Source: an uncultured Eubacteriales bacterium
GTDB taxonomy: Bacteria > Bacillota > Clostridia > Lachnospirales > Lachnospiraceae
DNA: 38,873 bases
Direction of reading: 5' to 3'
Assembly (NCBI GenBank): GCA_949299375.1
Contig: CASGAH010000034.1
Coordinates: forward strand, 1-38,873
Shown piece after piece: positions 1 through 6,044 of the stretch; positions within the stretch are counted from its first letter, which is position 1, and every line of letters starts with the position of its first letter. The notes beneath the pieces are model-generated. The model was not told the origin of the DNA, ran no database searches, and was given only the letters and a program-made list of their open reading frames with translations. Both the position numbers and the translations under genes were made by a program.

Positions 1-97
1 GGTAATAATACTTATTGGGGATAAAGGTCGGAGGCGTAAGCCGCTTGCACGACTGGGCAGTTACAAGCCCATTCCCTTTAGGGGATGGGTAGTTGAC
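1..97 (+). mobile_element. Probable right end of an IS200/IS605-type element (omega-RNA scaffold-like)
   Basis: The first 97 nt show the layout typical of the 3' end of TnpB-carrying IS200/IS605 elements. There is a short stem TGGGC (54-58) / GCCCA (67-71), then an overlapping strong hairpin CCCATTCCC (68-76), loop TTTA, GGGGATGGG (81-89) with one G-U pair, then TAGTTGAC (90-97). In such elements this region is both the transposon right end and the scaffold of the TnpB guide RNA, with the guide lying just downstream. No tnpA or tnpB is visible because the window begins here. The call rests on hairpin architecture and remembered resemblance to clostridial IS605 ends, so the exact boundary is not certain. 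Confidence 0.5.
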
Positions 98-140
98 GAC
101 GCTGTTCCATTGCAGGAAAATAAAGGAGGACAAGGGAGAC

Positions 141-779
141 ATGAGAATTGCATTGATCAATGAAAACAGTCAGGCGGCAAAAAATGAGATGATTGAACGT
201 GCCCTGAAAACGGTTGTGGAGCCGATGGGGCATGAAGTGAGAAACTATGGGATGTATACGCCGGAAGATGCGTGTCAGCTCACCTACGTGCAGATTGGAA
301 TTTTGGCTGCGGTTTTGCTGAACTCAGGCGCCGCAGACTATGTGATTACCGGATGCGGGACAGGAGAAGGCGCAATGCTTGCCTGCAATTCATTTCCGGG
401 TGTGATCTGCGGGCATGTGGAGGATGCACTGGATGCGTACACGTTCGCACAGATCAACGATGGAAATGTCATCGCCATCCCATTTGCAAAAGGATTTGGA
501 TGGGGAGGCGACTTGAATCTGCAGTATATTTTTGAAAAACTTTTTGCGGAGGAGAGTGGTCAGGGATACCCGAGAGAACGTGCGGTTCCCGAAAAACGAA
601 ACAAAAAAATATTGGACGAAGTAAAGCGCGTCACCTATCAGGAGCTGCCGGTAATCCTGAAAAAACTCGATCGGGATCTCGTAAAAGGAGCGCTCAGCGG
701 TGAAAAGTTTCAAGAATACTTTTTGGCGGATTGTAAGTCCGAGAAACTGCGGGAACTTGTAGCGTCGATTTTGGAGTAA
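141..779 (+). CDS. RpiB/LacA/LacB-family sugar-phosphate isomerase-like protein
   Basis: This encodes a 212-residue cytosolic protein of the RpiB/LacAB fold, which interconverts aldose and ketose phosphates such as ribose-5-P and ribulose-5-P. The family core is visible: an N-terminal beta strand (MRIALINEN), the TGCGTGEG loop around residues 70-80 that carries the active-site Cys and phosphate-binding turn, and an HVEDALDA segment. It is about 60 residues longer than ordinary RpiB (near 150), with a charged C-terminal extension, so it may belong to a subfamily with another substrate. The start at 141 is chosen over an upstream ATG at 93 because AAAGGAGGA (122-130) sits correctly before it and the family begins here; the 93 start would lie inside the IS end. 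It stands alone, 45 nt before the next gene. Confidence 0.8.
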   Translation: MRIALINENSQAAKNEMIERALKTVVEPMGHEVRNYGMYTPEDACQLTYVQIGILAAVLLNSGAADYVITGCGTGEGAMLACNSFPGVICGHVEDALDAYTFAQINDGNVIAIPFAKGFGWGGDLNLQYIFEKLFAEESGQGYPRERAVPEKRNKKILDEVKRVTYQELPVILKKLDRDLVKGALSGEKFQEYFLADCKSEKLRELVASILE

Positions 780-824
780 ATCCTGCAGAATGCACCGGAT
801 TTTCATCAGGAGGAGGGGGAAAAA

Positions 825-1370
825 GTGGATTATAAGAAGATTCAGGACTATTTTATTTATTTTATGTTTTACTCTGTTATCGGATGGATATATGAGGTCT
901 TTCTAGAAGTTGTTGTATATCGATGGGGATTTTCCAACCGTGGAGTTTTGATGGGGCCATATTGTGTCGTTTACGGCTTTGGCGCGGTCATCTTGCTGCT
1001 GACATTGTCAGAATTAAAAAAGAAGAGAATAAAAATCGGACCGATTCTCATCACACCTCTTCTCGTGTTCCTGGGAATTGTGTTCCTCACAACGCTAATT
1101 GAATTGATTGCCAGCTATGTGATGGAATGGACTATGGGCGAATGGCAGTGGGATTATACGAGATTTGCGTGGAACTTTCAGGGAAGAATCGCGCCCAATC
1201 CGAGCATTCGCTTTGGGATTGGAGGCATGGTGATTTTGTATTTGCTTCACCCGCTTGCGCTGCAATACACGGAAAGGGCAAATCCAACGGTTCAGAAAAT
1301 CATTGCGTGGACATTGGCCGTGATAATGGCTGTGGAGTGTGTGGTCTTCCTCGCTGGAAAACTAATTTGA
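825..1370 (+). CDS. Putative membrane protein, ABC-transporter type IV (CmpB-like) family
   Basis: This encodes a 181-residue integral membrane protein with about five hydrophobic segments. The start region (YFIYFMFYSVIGWIYEVFLE) and the RGVLMGPYCVVYGFGA motif are hallmarks of the widespread firmicute family Pfam calls putative ABC-transporter type IV (PF06541). No transported substrate is established for this family and no ATPase partner is next to it, so the transport role is only a family label. GTG at 825 follows a strong AGGAGGGGG site (810-818). It is separated from the upstream isomerase by 45 nt and could be co-transcribed with it. The reading frame ends cleanly at TGA 1368-1370. Confidence 0.75.
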   Translation: MDYKKIQDYFIYFMFYSVIGWIYEVFLEVVVYRWGFSNRGVLMGPYCVVYGFGAVILLLTLSELKKKRIKIGPILITPLLVFLGIVFLTTLIELIASYVMEWTMGEWQWDYTRFAWNFQGRIAPNPSIRFGIGGMVILYLLHPLALQYTERANPTVQKIIAWTLAVIMAVECVVFLAGKLI

Positions 1371-1469
1371 CAGTGTGCCCAACCCCTTGTCCCGTTCTCT
1401 GCGGAAAACGAATTTGTAAAAAAATAGATAACAGGGGCTTGAAAAAATTCAAAAAGAATATATACTTAT

Positions 1470-1640
1470 TTGTATGAATATGAGACAGAAAGAACGCTGG
1501 ACCGGGAGGCAGGTTCAGGTTATGGATACTGGATTCGATACGCAGCTGTTTTTGATGGTTTATCGGAAGCAATACAATCATACTATGATGATTACTACAG
1601 ACCGATTTATGAGAGCTGGAGAGAGGAAGTCCCGTGGTAA
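1470..1640 (+). CDS. Possible small protein or 3' gene remnant (TTG start)
   Basis: The frame opened after a TGA near 1442 encodes about 56 residues from TTG 1470 to TAA 1638-1640. The composition looks protein-like: an acidic start (YEYETERTLD), then GYGYWIRYAAVFDGLSEAI, then aromatic and acidic residues, ending in WREEVPW. No ribosome binding site precedes the TTG and I recognise no family. It could be a genuine small protein, or the decayed 3' end of a larger gene whose 5' part has been lost. An overlapping ATG ORF at 1474-1701 in another frame is less protein-like. Low confidence. Confidence 0.2.
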   Translation: MYEYETERTLDREAGSGYGYWIRYAAVFDGLSEAIQSYYDDYYRPIYESWREEVPW

Positions 1641-1727
1641 GCCGACTGTTTTGTGTACTCTGACATTCGACCATTGTGGTGGAAGGCACAAGAAAAAATG
1701 ATAGGAGCAGAAAATCTGCAAAAAAAT

Positions 1728-1773
1728 CGCTCAGATTAGGAGGAAAAACTCCGAACTGAGCGTTTTTTTTTTT
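1728..1773 (+). terminator. Rho-independent terminator
   Basis: The stem CGCTCAG (1728-1734) pairs with CTGAGCG (1756-1762). An inner GGAG/CTCC pairing closes an A-rich loop, and 11 consecutive T (1763-1773) follow. It ends transcription coming from the 141-1370 genes or the possible small ORF, and so isolates the sigI promoter downstream. Confidence 0.85.
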
Positions 1774-1966
1774 GCATGATACGCCCGCAGTATCGCGGCG
1801 GATAGAGGCGCCTTTTCTTCCCATATCCAATTGAGCCGCTATGCCTGTGATCTATTTACATATATTTTACATTCACTTTACGAAAGGATGCTTTTGAATT
1901 TGAAATAGATGCATTAAACTTTACAGAGAGGTTTTATGCGCCGGTGCGCAAAAAAGTGGGGGAAAG

Positions 1967-1994
1967 ACCCCGATTCCATGAAGAGAGATCCGTA
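1967..1994 (+). promoter_or_regulatory. Putative SigI-type promoter upstream of sigI (autoregulation)
   Basis: ACCCCGATT (1967-1975), an 11-nt spacer and GATCCGTA (1987-1994) recur with identical spacing at 3623-3650 before the lipoprotein gene. ACCCC plus CGTA resembles the sigma-I recognition pattern known from Bacillus and clostridia (-35 ACCCC-rich, -10 CGAA/CGTA-like). Placement 27 nt before sigI suggests that SigI drives its own operon, the usual arrangement for sigI-rsgI pairs. The duplicate is seen directly; the promoter role is inference from the match. Confidence 0.65.
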
Positions 1995-2008
1995 TTCTAT
2001 AATACGGA
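1989..2008 (+). other. Perfect hairpin between the putative SigI -10 element and the sigI ribosome binding site
   Basis: TCCGTATT (1989-1996) and AATACGGA (2001-2008) form a perfect 8-bp stem with loop CTAT, immediately before and touching the AAAGGAG ribosome binding site (2008-2014). As DNA it is an operator-like palindrome overlapping the -10 element. As RNA from an upstream start it could mask the ribosome binding site. Which of these applies cannot be told from sequence. Confidence 0.5.
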
Positions 2009-2021
2009 AAGGAGTTGAACT

Positions 2022-2750
2022 ATGCAGGGGGAACATCAGATAATCAAATTGGTCTACCAGGCAAAAAAAGATATGCAGAAGGCAGACGATCTGATTCGAA
2101 GCTATATTCCGTATATCCGATCGGAAGCATCAAAATTCCTTTCCCGGTTCTGTACAGAGCAGGATGATGAGTTTAGTATCGCCATGATTGCTTTTCATGA
2201 GGCAATTCTGGGATACGAAAAGAGCCGAGGCTCTTTCCTGCAGTACGCGTCTATGTTAATCCGAAGCCGATTGATCGACTATCATCGAAAGGAGGTTCGA
2301 CATCGAGGACACATTTCCTTGCAGGAGGAAATCAAAGAGGGAGAGCGGACGCTGATGGAGGAGTTGGCGGACAAGAATGATCCGATTGAGGAGTCCGTGA
2401 ATTTGCAGGCAACGCAAAGAGAAATTGAAGAATTGTCGCAGATACTGCCGCAGTTTGGCGTCAGCTTTTCGGATGTTGCAGACAATTCTCCCAAGCAAGA
2501 GCGGACGCTGGAGGCGTGTATGGCGGCTGTCCGCTATGCCGCTGCAAATCGGTTTCTGTTGGATCTTTTGCTGAAAAAGAAAAAACTTCCATTGGCACAG
2601 TTGGCAGCGGGATGCGGAGTGGAGCGAAAAACGTTGGAGCGTCATAGGAAATACATCTTAATCATGCTTTTAATCCAGACCAACGGATATGAAAATATCC
2701 GTTGGCACATAAAAGAGGCCCTGAACAGGAAAGGGGGGATGACAGCATGA
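2022..2750 (+). CDS. sigI: RNA polymerase sigma factor SigI
   Basis: This encodes a 242-residue alternative sigma factor of the SigI family, which in bacilli answers heat/envelope stress and in clostridia extracellular polysaccharide. Region 2 is visible near the N-terminus (EDEFSIAMIAFHEAI-like block, then SFLQYASMLIRSRLIDYHRKE). The SigI-specific C-terminal DNA-binding domain is clear: KKLPLAQLAAGCGVERKTLERHRKYI around residues 190-215. Length matches the family (about 240-250). ATG 2022 follows AAAGGAG (2008-2014). The stop overlaps the rsgI start (ATGA, 2747-2750), so the sigma factor and its inhibitor are probably translationally coupled. A SigI-like promoter lies just upstream, implying positive autoregulation held in check by RsgI. 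Confidence 0.93.
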   Translation: MQGEHQIIKLVYQAKKDMQKADDLIRSYIPYIRSEASKFLSRFCTEQDDEFSIAMIAFHEAILGYEKSRGSFLQYASMLIRSRLIDYHRKEVRHRGHISLQEEIKEGERTLMEELADKNDPIEESVNLQATQREIEELSQILPQFGVSFSDVADNSPKQERTLEACMAAVRYAAANRFLLDLLLKKKKLPLAQLAAGCGVERKTLERHRKYILIMLLIQTNGYENIRWHIKEALNRKGGMTA

Positions 2751-3574
2751 AATATATGGTAATGGAATGTCATTTCAGCTATGCAGTTGTGTTAGATGAA
2801 GAAGGGAAATTTTGGAATGTTGCCAATCTGCACTATGAAACGGGGCAGATTGTTGCAGAAGTTGTTAAGATGGAAATCCCTCTCGAAAAAGAGGAAACGG
2901 TTCCCCGGAAGTCAAATCGTTGGATTTATGGACTGGCAGTTGCAGCAGCCTGCCTTGTCCTGGCGATGACATCGCTGCTCCAAATCAATCAGATGCCATA
3001 TGCTTCGGTATATCTTACCATTAACCCGGAAGTTCTCATCGGCGTCAACCGAAAAGATGAAGTCGTTCGGCTGGAGGGATGCAATGAGGATGGGAAACGG
3101 TTGATAGATGGCTTTGCTTACCAAAAGGAAGAGATAAGCAGAGTGATGGATCAATTGATTGATCGCGCCATTGAGATGGGATATCTTCATGAGGGAGGCC
3201 AAATTTCACTTACGCTGGATGCCAATGAGGAGTGGATCATCCGCCATAAGGATCCGATCACAGAACATCTGATAGAATATGTATCGCAAAAAATGAGTGT
3301 GACCATTGAGGTGATTCAAAAAAACGCACAGAAGCAGGAGGCGATCATTCCGGTCAGACCCGACAAAGACACAGAAAGCAGTTTTGAGGAAGATTCCGGC
3401 GACTCAGGGTATGAGGAGGAAACGGAAGATTCCGGCGACTCAGGGTATGAGGAGGAAACGGAAGATTCCGGCGACTCAGGGTATGAGGAGGAAACGGAAG
3501 ATTCCGGCGACTCAGGGTATAAAGAGGAAACGGAAGATTTCGGCGACTCAGGGTATGAGCGACTCAGACTATGA
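2747..3574 (+). CDS. rsgI: Anti-sigma-I factor RsgI with acidic repeat tail (3' end frameshifted)
   Basis: This encodes a 275-residue single-pass membrane protein that binds SigI inside the cell. The cytosolic RsgI N-terminal domain is residues 1-55 and a transmembrane helix lies near 60-79 (IYGLAVAAACLVLAMTSLL). An extracellular SEA-like domain follows (about 85-205), containing T-I-N93-P94-E-V. In clostridial RsgI proteins an Asn-Pro at this place is the self-cleavage site needed for signalling. Residues 215-275 are a tandem 12-residue repeat of the type DSGDSGYEEETE. Usual RsgI proteins end in a carbohydrate-binding or other sensor module; here an acidic low-complexity tail replaces it. 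The last codons (ERLRL, stop 3572-3574) are out of frame. The +1 frame continues as SDSDYEEEIPED to 3596, so a small deletion in the last repeat has changed the C-terminus. Start 2747 overlaps the sigI stop. Confidence 0.88.
   Translation: MKYMVMECHFSYAVVLDEEGKFWNVANLHYETGQIVAEVVKMEIPLEKEETVPRKSNRWIYGLAVAAACLVLAMTSLLQINQMPYASVYLTINPEVLIGVNRKDEVVRLEGCNEDGKRLIDGFAYQKEEISRVMDQLIDRAIEMGYLHEGGQISLTLDANEEWIIRHKDPITEHLIEYVSQKMSVTIEVIQKNAQKQEAIIPVRPDKDTESSFEEDSGDSGYEEETEDSGDSGYEEETEDSGDSGYEEETEDSGDSGYKEETEDFGDSGYERLRL
3389..3556 (+). repeat. 36-bp tandem repeat inside rsgI (about 4.6 units)
   Basis: Units start at 3389, 3425, 3461, 3497 and 3533. The first three are essentially identical at DNA level, the fourth has TATAAAG for TATGAGG, and the fifth has GATTTC for GATTCC and is cut short. 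Each unit encodes E-D-S-G-D-S-G-Y-E-E-E-T. Near identity of codons indicates recent slippage or recombination, so copy number probably varies between strains. Confidence 0.9.
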
Positions 3575-3622
3575 GGAGGAAATCCCTGAGGATTAAAAAA
3601 AAATTAAAAAAAAGAAGATACA

Positions 3623-3650
3623 ACCCCGATTTGAAAAGGGAGGATCCGTA
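3623..3650 (+). promoter_or_regulatory. Second putative SigI-type promoter, before the lipoprotein operon
   Basis: ACCCCGATT (3623-3631), 11 nt, GATCCGTA (3643-3650) is the same element and spacing as at 1967-1994, while the 11-nt spacers differ. Conservation of only the two boxes with fixed spacing is what a shared sigma factor would leave. It lies 51 nt before the lipoprotein ATG at 3702 and would put 3702-7451 under SigI control. Confidence 0.65.
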
Positions 3651-3701
3651 ATCTATCTATGTAAAGAAAAAAAGAGAAATTTTCAAAAAGGAGAGAAGAA
3701 A

Positions 3702-4643
3702 ATGAACAATGGGAAACGAAGATCGATTTTAGGTATCGCAGCGGCATGGGTGATGTGTGTGGCACTTTTGGTGGGATGCGGCAGTGTAGGACCGGCAGCC
3801 GGATTTTCCAGTGGAGGAACATTGGTTTTGCGAGTGAATCCGGAGATTGAAATCGCGTATGATGAGAATGGAATGGTTACGGAAATCAAAGGAAGAAACG
3901 ATGACGGAAAAGAGATGGTAGCATCGTATTCCGGATATGAGGGAAAAGAAACCCGTCAGGTTGTAACAGATCTGGTAGAGATGATCGGGGAAGCCGGCTA
4001 TTTTGTAGAAGAGATAGAAGGGAAAAATCGCCAGATCATTATCGAAATTGAATCGGGATCCAGCCTTCCGTACGAGGCATTTTTGGATGAGGTTGTTTCC
4101 GACGTTCACAACTGCATTCAAAATAACAGTTGGAACAGCATGATCGATGTAGAGGGAGAAAGTAACTACGGTATGAGTGATTACGTAGACACAGATTACG
4201 GCCCGGACAGCGACGGAGTGACAGACTATGATGACGGGACAACGGACTATGACGATGGAACGACAGACTATGACGATGGAACGACAGACTATGACGACGG
4301 GACAACGGACTATGACGATGGAACGACAGATTACGATGACACAGATTATGGCCCGGACAACGACGGAGTGACGGATTATGATGACGGGACAACGGACTAC
4401 AACGATGGAACAACAGACTACGATGACGGGACAACAGACTATAACGACACAGACTACGGTCCGAACAATGACGGAATGACGGATTACGATGACGGAACAA
4501 CGGACTACGACGACACAGATTATGGCCCGAACAACGACGGAGTGACGGACTATGATGATGGGGATTCCGGTTATGATGATGGAGATTCTGGCTATGATGA
4601 TGGGGATTCTGATTATGAGGATGGAGATTCCGGCAATTCATGA
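3702..4643 (+). CDS. Lipoprotein with RsgI-like extracellular domain and acidic DYDDG tandem repeats
   Basis: This encodes a 313-residue secreted lipoprotein. The signal peptide is basic (KRR) then hydrophobic with lipobox L-V-G-C26. Residues 40-150 resemble the extracellular domain of the RsgI encoded just upstream: a V-N46-P47-E-I motif aligns with RsgI I-N93-P94-E-V, followed in both by a strand, then E(G)(C/R)N(E/D)DGK. It is therefore a stand-alone, membrane-tethered copy of the sensor domain. Residues 163-313 are tandem repeats: 7-residue DYDDGTT units, four longer DTDYGPxxDGxTDYDDG units (reminiscent of calcium-binding thrombospondin type-3 loops), and a final GDSGYDDG block echoing the RsgI tail. 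Ribosome binding site AAGGAG precedes ATG 3702. The stop overlaps the next possible start (ATGA, 4640-4643). Its function is not established; it may modulate RsgI or be a surface substrate or cation binder. Confidence 0.8.
   Translation: MNNGKRRSILGIAAAWVMCVALLVGCGSVGPAAGFSSGGTLVLRVNPEIEIAYDENGMVTEIKGRNDDGKEMVASYSGYEGKETRQVVTDLVEMIGEAGYFVEEIEGKNRQIIIEIESGSSLPYEAFLDEVVSDVHNCIQNNSWNSMIDVEGESNYGMSDYVDTDYGPDSDGVTDYDDGTTDYDDGTTDYDDGTTDYDDGTTDYDDGTTDYDDTDYGPDNDGVTDYDDGTTDYNDGTTDYDDGTTDYNDTDYGPNNDGMTDYDDGTTDYDDTDYGPNNDGVTDYDDGDSGYDDGDSGYDDGDSDYEDGDSGNS
4188..4640 (+). repeat. Acidic tandem repeat region of the lipoprotein gene
   Basis: 21-bp units encode D-Y-D-D-G-T-T. They are interleaved with four copies of a longer unit beginning D-T-D-Y-G-P and ending D-Y-D-D-G, then three to four D-S-G/D-Y-D-D-G units. 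Codon choice varies more than in the rsgI repeat, so this array looks older or more diversified. Confidence 0.85.
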
Positions 4644-5350
4644 CAGCAAATTCGTGGATAAGAGAAAAAGAACCCTGCAAGATGCGCCATGAGTGGAAGT
4701 ACAGCATCAGCTTCCAGGAGGCCTGGGTGATGTCGTCCCGACTGCAGAAGATTTTTCAACGCGACAAGTATACAGGCTCACACGGTTCCTACCGTGTGAG
4801 CAGCCTCTACTTTGATACACCATATGATAAGGCGCTGCGCCAGAAATTGAATGGTGTTTCGTCTCGGGAAAAGTTCCGCCTTCGTTATTACGGGGAGGAT
4901 ACGTCCCGGATTCGCTTGGAGAAGAAATGGAAAATCAATGGATTGTGCGGAAAGTATGGGGCATGGCTTACAGAAGACGAGGTTCGGCGGATTCTGTGCG
5001 GAGACAGTGAGCTGCTGCTGCAAAAAGAATCCCCGGTATTGCTTGAATTTTACAGCAAGCTGCGCGGACAGCTCCTGTCCCCCACGACAATTGTGGCATA
5101 TGACCGTGAGGCGTTTTTGTATGAGCCTGGAAACGTGCGGATTACGATAGACCGAAACGTTCGAACCCGGATTGGAAGCAAGGCGTTTCTCAATCCACGG
5201 CTGGAATTCACCGACATCTCAGAAAATCAGGCGATTTTAGAGGTAAAGTATGATGCGTTTCTGCCGGAAGTCGCTCAGAGAATGGTTCAGCTGCCAGGCT
5301 GCCGCCTCGTGTCATTTTCCAAATATGCCATATGCCGCAAATACGATTGA
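4640..5350 (+). CDS. VTC-domain (polyphosphate polymerase-like) protein
   Basis: This encodes a 236-residue protein (222 if started at ATG 4682) of the VTC domain family, a triphosphate-tunnel fold that in yeast Vtc4 makes polyphosphate from ATP. Tunnel motifs are visible: the MRHEWKYSI opening (E-x-K), YRVSSLYFDT, REKFRLRYYGE, RIRLEKKW, VAYDREAF, the R-x-T-x-D strand, and metal-ligand-type ILEVKYD near the C-terminus. It has no membrane segment, so DUF4956 downstream is the likely membrane partner. Homologues of the family usually begin at MRHEWK, which favours 4682, while ATG 4640 overlaps the lipoprotein stop (ATGA) and favours coupling. I cannot decide between them. VTC, DUF4956 and CotH are commonly found together in clostridia, but the product made by these bacterial trios has not been shown to my knowledge. 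Confidence 0.85.
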   Translation: MTANSWIREKEPCKMRHEWKYSISFQEAWVMSSRLQKIFQRDKYTGSHGSYRVSSLYFDTPYDKALRQKLNGVSSREKFRLRYYGEDTSRIRLEKKWKINGLCGKYGAWLTEDEVRRILCGDSELLLQKESPVLLEFYSKLRGQLLSPTTIVAYDREAFLYEPGNVRITIDRNVRTRIGSKAFLNPRLEFTDISENQAILEVKYDAFLPEVAQRMVQLPGCRLVSFSKYAICRKYD

Positions 5351-5365
5351 GAGGAAGAATGCAAT

Positions 5366-6040
5366 ATGTTTCAGTTTCAGGATATTTTTAAATCCAGCTT
5401 TCTGGAAAATGTGGGATCCATCACATTGCTTGACATGGCACTTGCACTTGCACTGTCATTTGCAATCGGACTTTTCATTTTCTTTATTTACAAACAATGC
5501 TATGCGGGGGTTATGTACTCTTCCAACTTTGGCGTGACGCTAATTGCGCTGTGCATGATTACTTCCCTGCTGATTCTGGCCGTGACAAGCAATGTTGTGC
5601 TGTCTCTTGGTATGGTAGGTGCGTTGTCGATTGTCCGATTTCGCGCTGCAATCAAAGAACCGTCCGAGATTGCCTTTTTATTCTGGAGCATTGCGGCAGG
5701 GATTGTGCTGGCCGCCGGATTTTTACCGCTGGCTGTTTTTGGAAGCCTGCTGATTGGATTGATGCTGATTGTATTTTCCGGTCACAAGGAGTTTGAAAAG
5801 CCCTACATTCTCGTACTGCACTGTGAAACCGTTGATTCTGAGCAAAAAGCCTATCAGATGGCTGCCGGGAGGGCGAAAAAACTGTCGATGAAAAGCAAAA
5901 GTGTTGTTTCCGGATGCATTGAACTGAACTATGAAATTCGCCTGAAAGATGCGGACACCTCTTTCCTCAATGAACTGGCAAATCTGCCGGGAGTGACGTA
6001 TGCAGCGATGGTATCGTACAATGGAGATTATATGAGTTAA
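5366..6040 (+). CDS. DUF4956 membrane protein
   Basis: This encodes a 224-residue protein with a membrane N-terminal half: hydrophobic stretches at about 20-45, 58-80, 82-100 and 108-140. A soluble alpha/beta C-terminal domain of about 80 residues follows. The segment MVGALSIVRFRAAIKEPSEI (about residues 84-103) is the signature of DUF4956. The family regularly lies between a VTC-domain gene and a CotH gene, and an MgtC-like fold has been noted for such proteins. A membrane subunit for VTC, for example for export of its product, is a reasonable inference and nothing more. AGAGGA near 5350 serves ATG 5366. It is 15 nt from the VTC gene and 4 nt from the kinase gene, so the three form one operon. 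Confidence 0.85.
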   Translation: MFQFQDIFKSSFLENVGSITLLDMALALALSFAIGLFIFFIYKQCYAGVMYSSNFGVTLIALCMITSLLILAVTSNVVLSLGMVGALSIVRFRAAIKEPSEIAFLFWSIAAGIVLAAGFLPLAVFGSLLIGLMLIVFSGHKEFEKPYILVLHCETVDSEQKAYQMAAGRAKKLSMKSKSVVSGCIELNYEIRLKDADTSFLNELANLPGVTYAAMVSYNGDYMS

Positions 6041-6044
6041 AGCG

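Larger units (their letters stand above)
1371..1966. other. Long intergenic stretch before sigI
   Basis: About 600 nt of A+T-richer sequence without a secure gene. It holds a clear terminator (1728-1773), a short possible ORF in a non-obvious frame (1470-1640), and a small perfect hairpin TGCGC-CGGT-GCGCA (1937-1950). It also has a weak sigma-A-like pair (TTGAAT 1894-1899, TAAACT 1915-1920, spacing 15). The competing frames between 1300 and 1830 have no ribosome binding site and no recognisable protein content. Confidence 0.6.

Noticed and set aside
93-121. TTGACG (93-98), 17-nt gap, GAAAAT (116-121) as promoter for the isomerase
   Set aside because: The transcript would begin inside the ribosome binding site at 122-130, so it could not serve ATG 141, and the -35 overlaps the IS end.
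1474-1701. 75-codon ATG frame before sigI
   Set aside because: No ribosome binding site, unlike-protein composition, and the overlapping frame ending at 1640 looks more coherent.
1300-1830. 176-codon minus-strand frame across the pre-sigI gap
   Set aside because: It runs through a strong plus-strand terminator and the end of an accepted gene, with no ribosome binding site and no recognisable protein content.
3389-3556. CRISPR-like array
   Set aside because: The 36-bp units are directly adjacent without spacers and encode in-frame protein repeats.
3384-3596. Separate 70-codon frame within rsgI
   Set aside because: It is the +1 shadow of the 36-bp repeats; only its last dozen codons are meaningful, as the displaced rsgI end.
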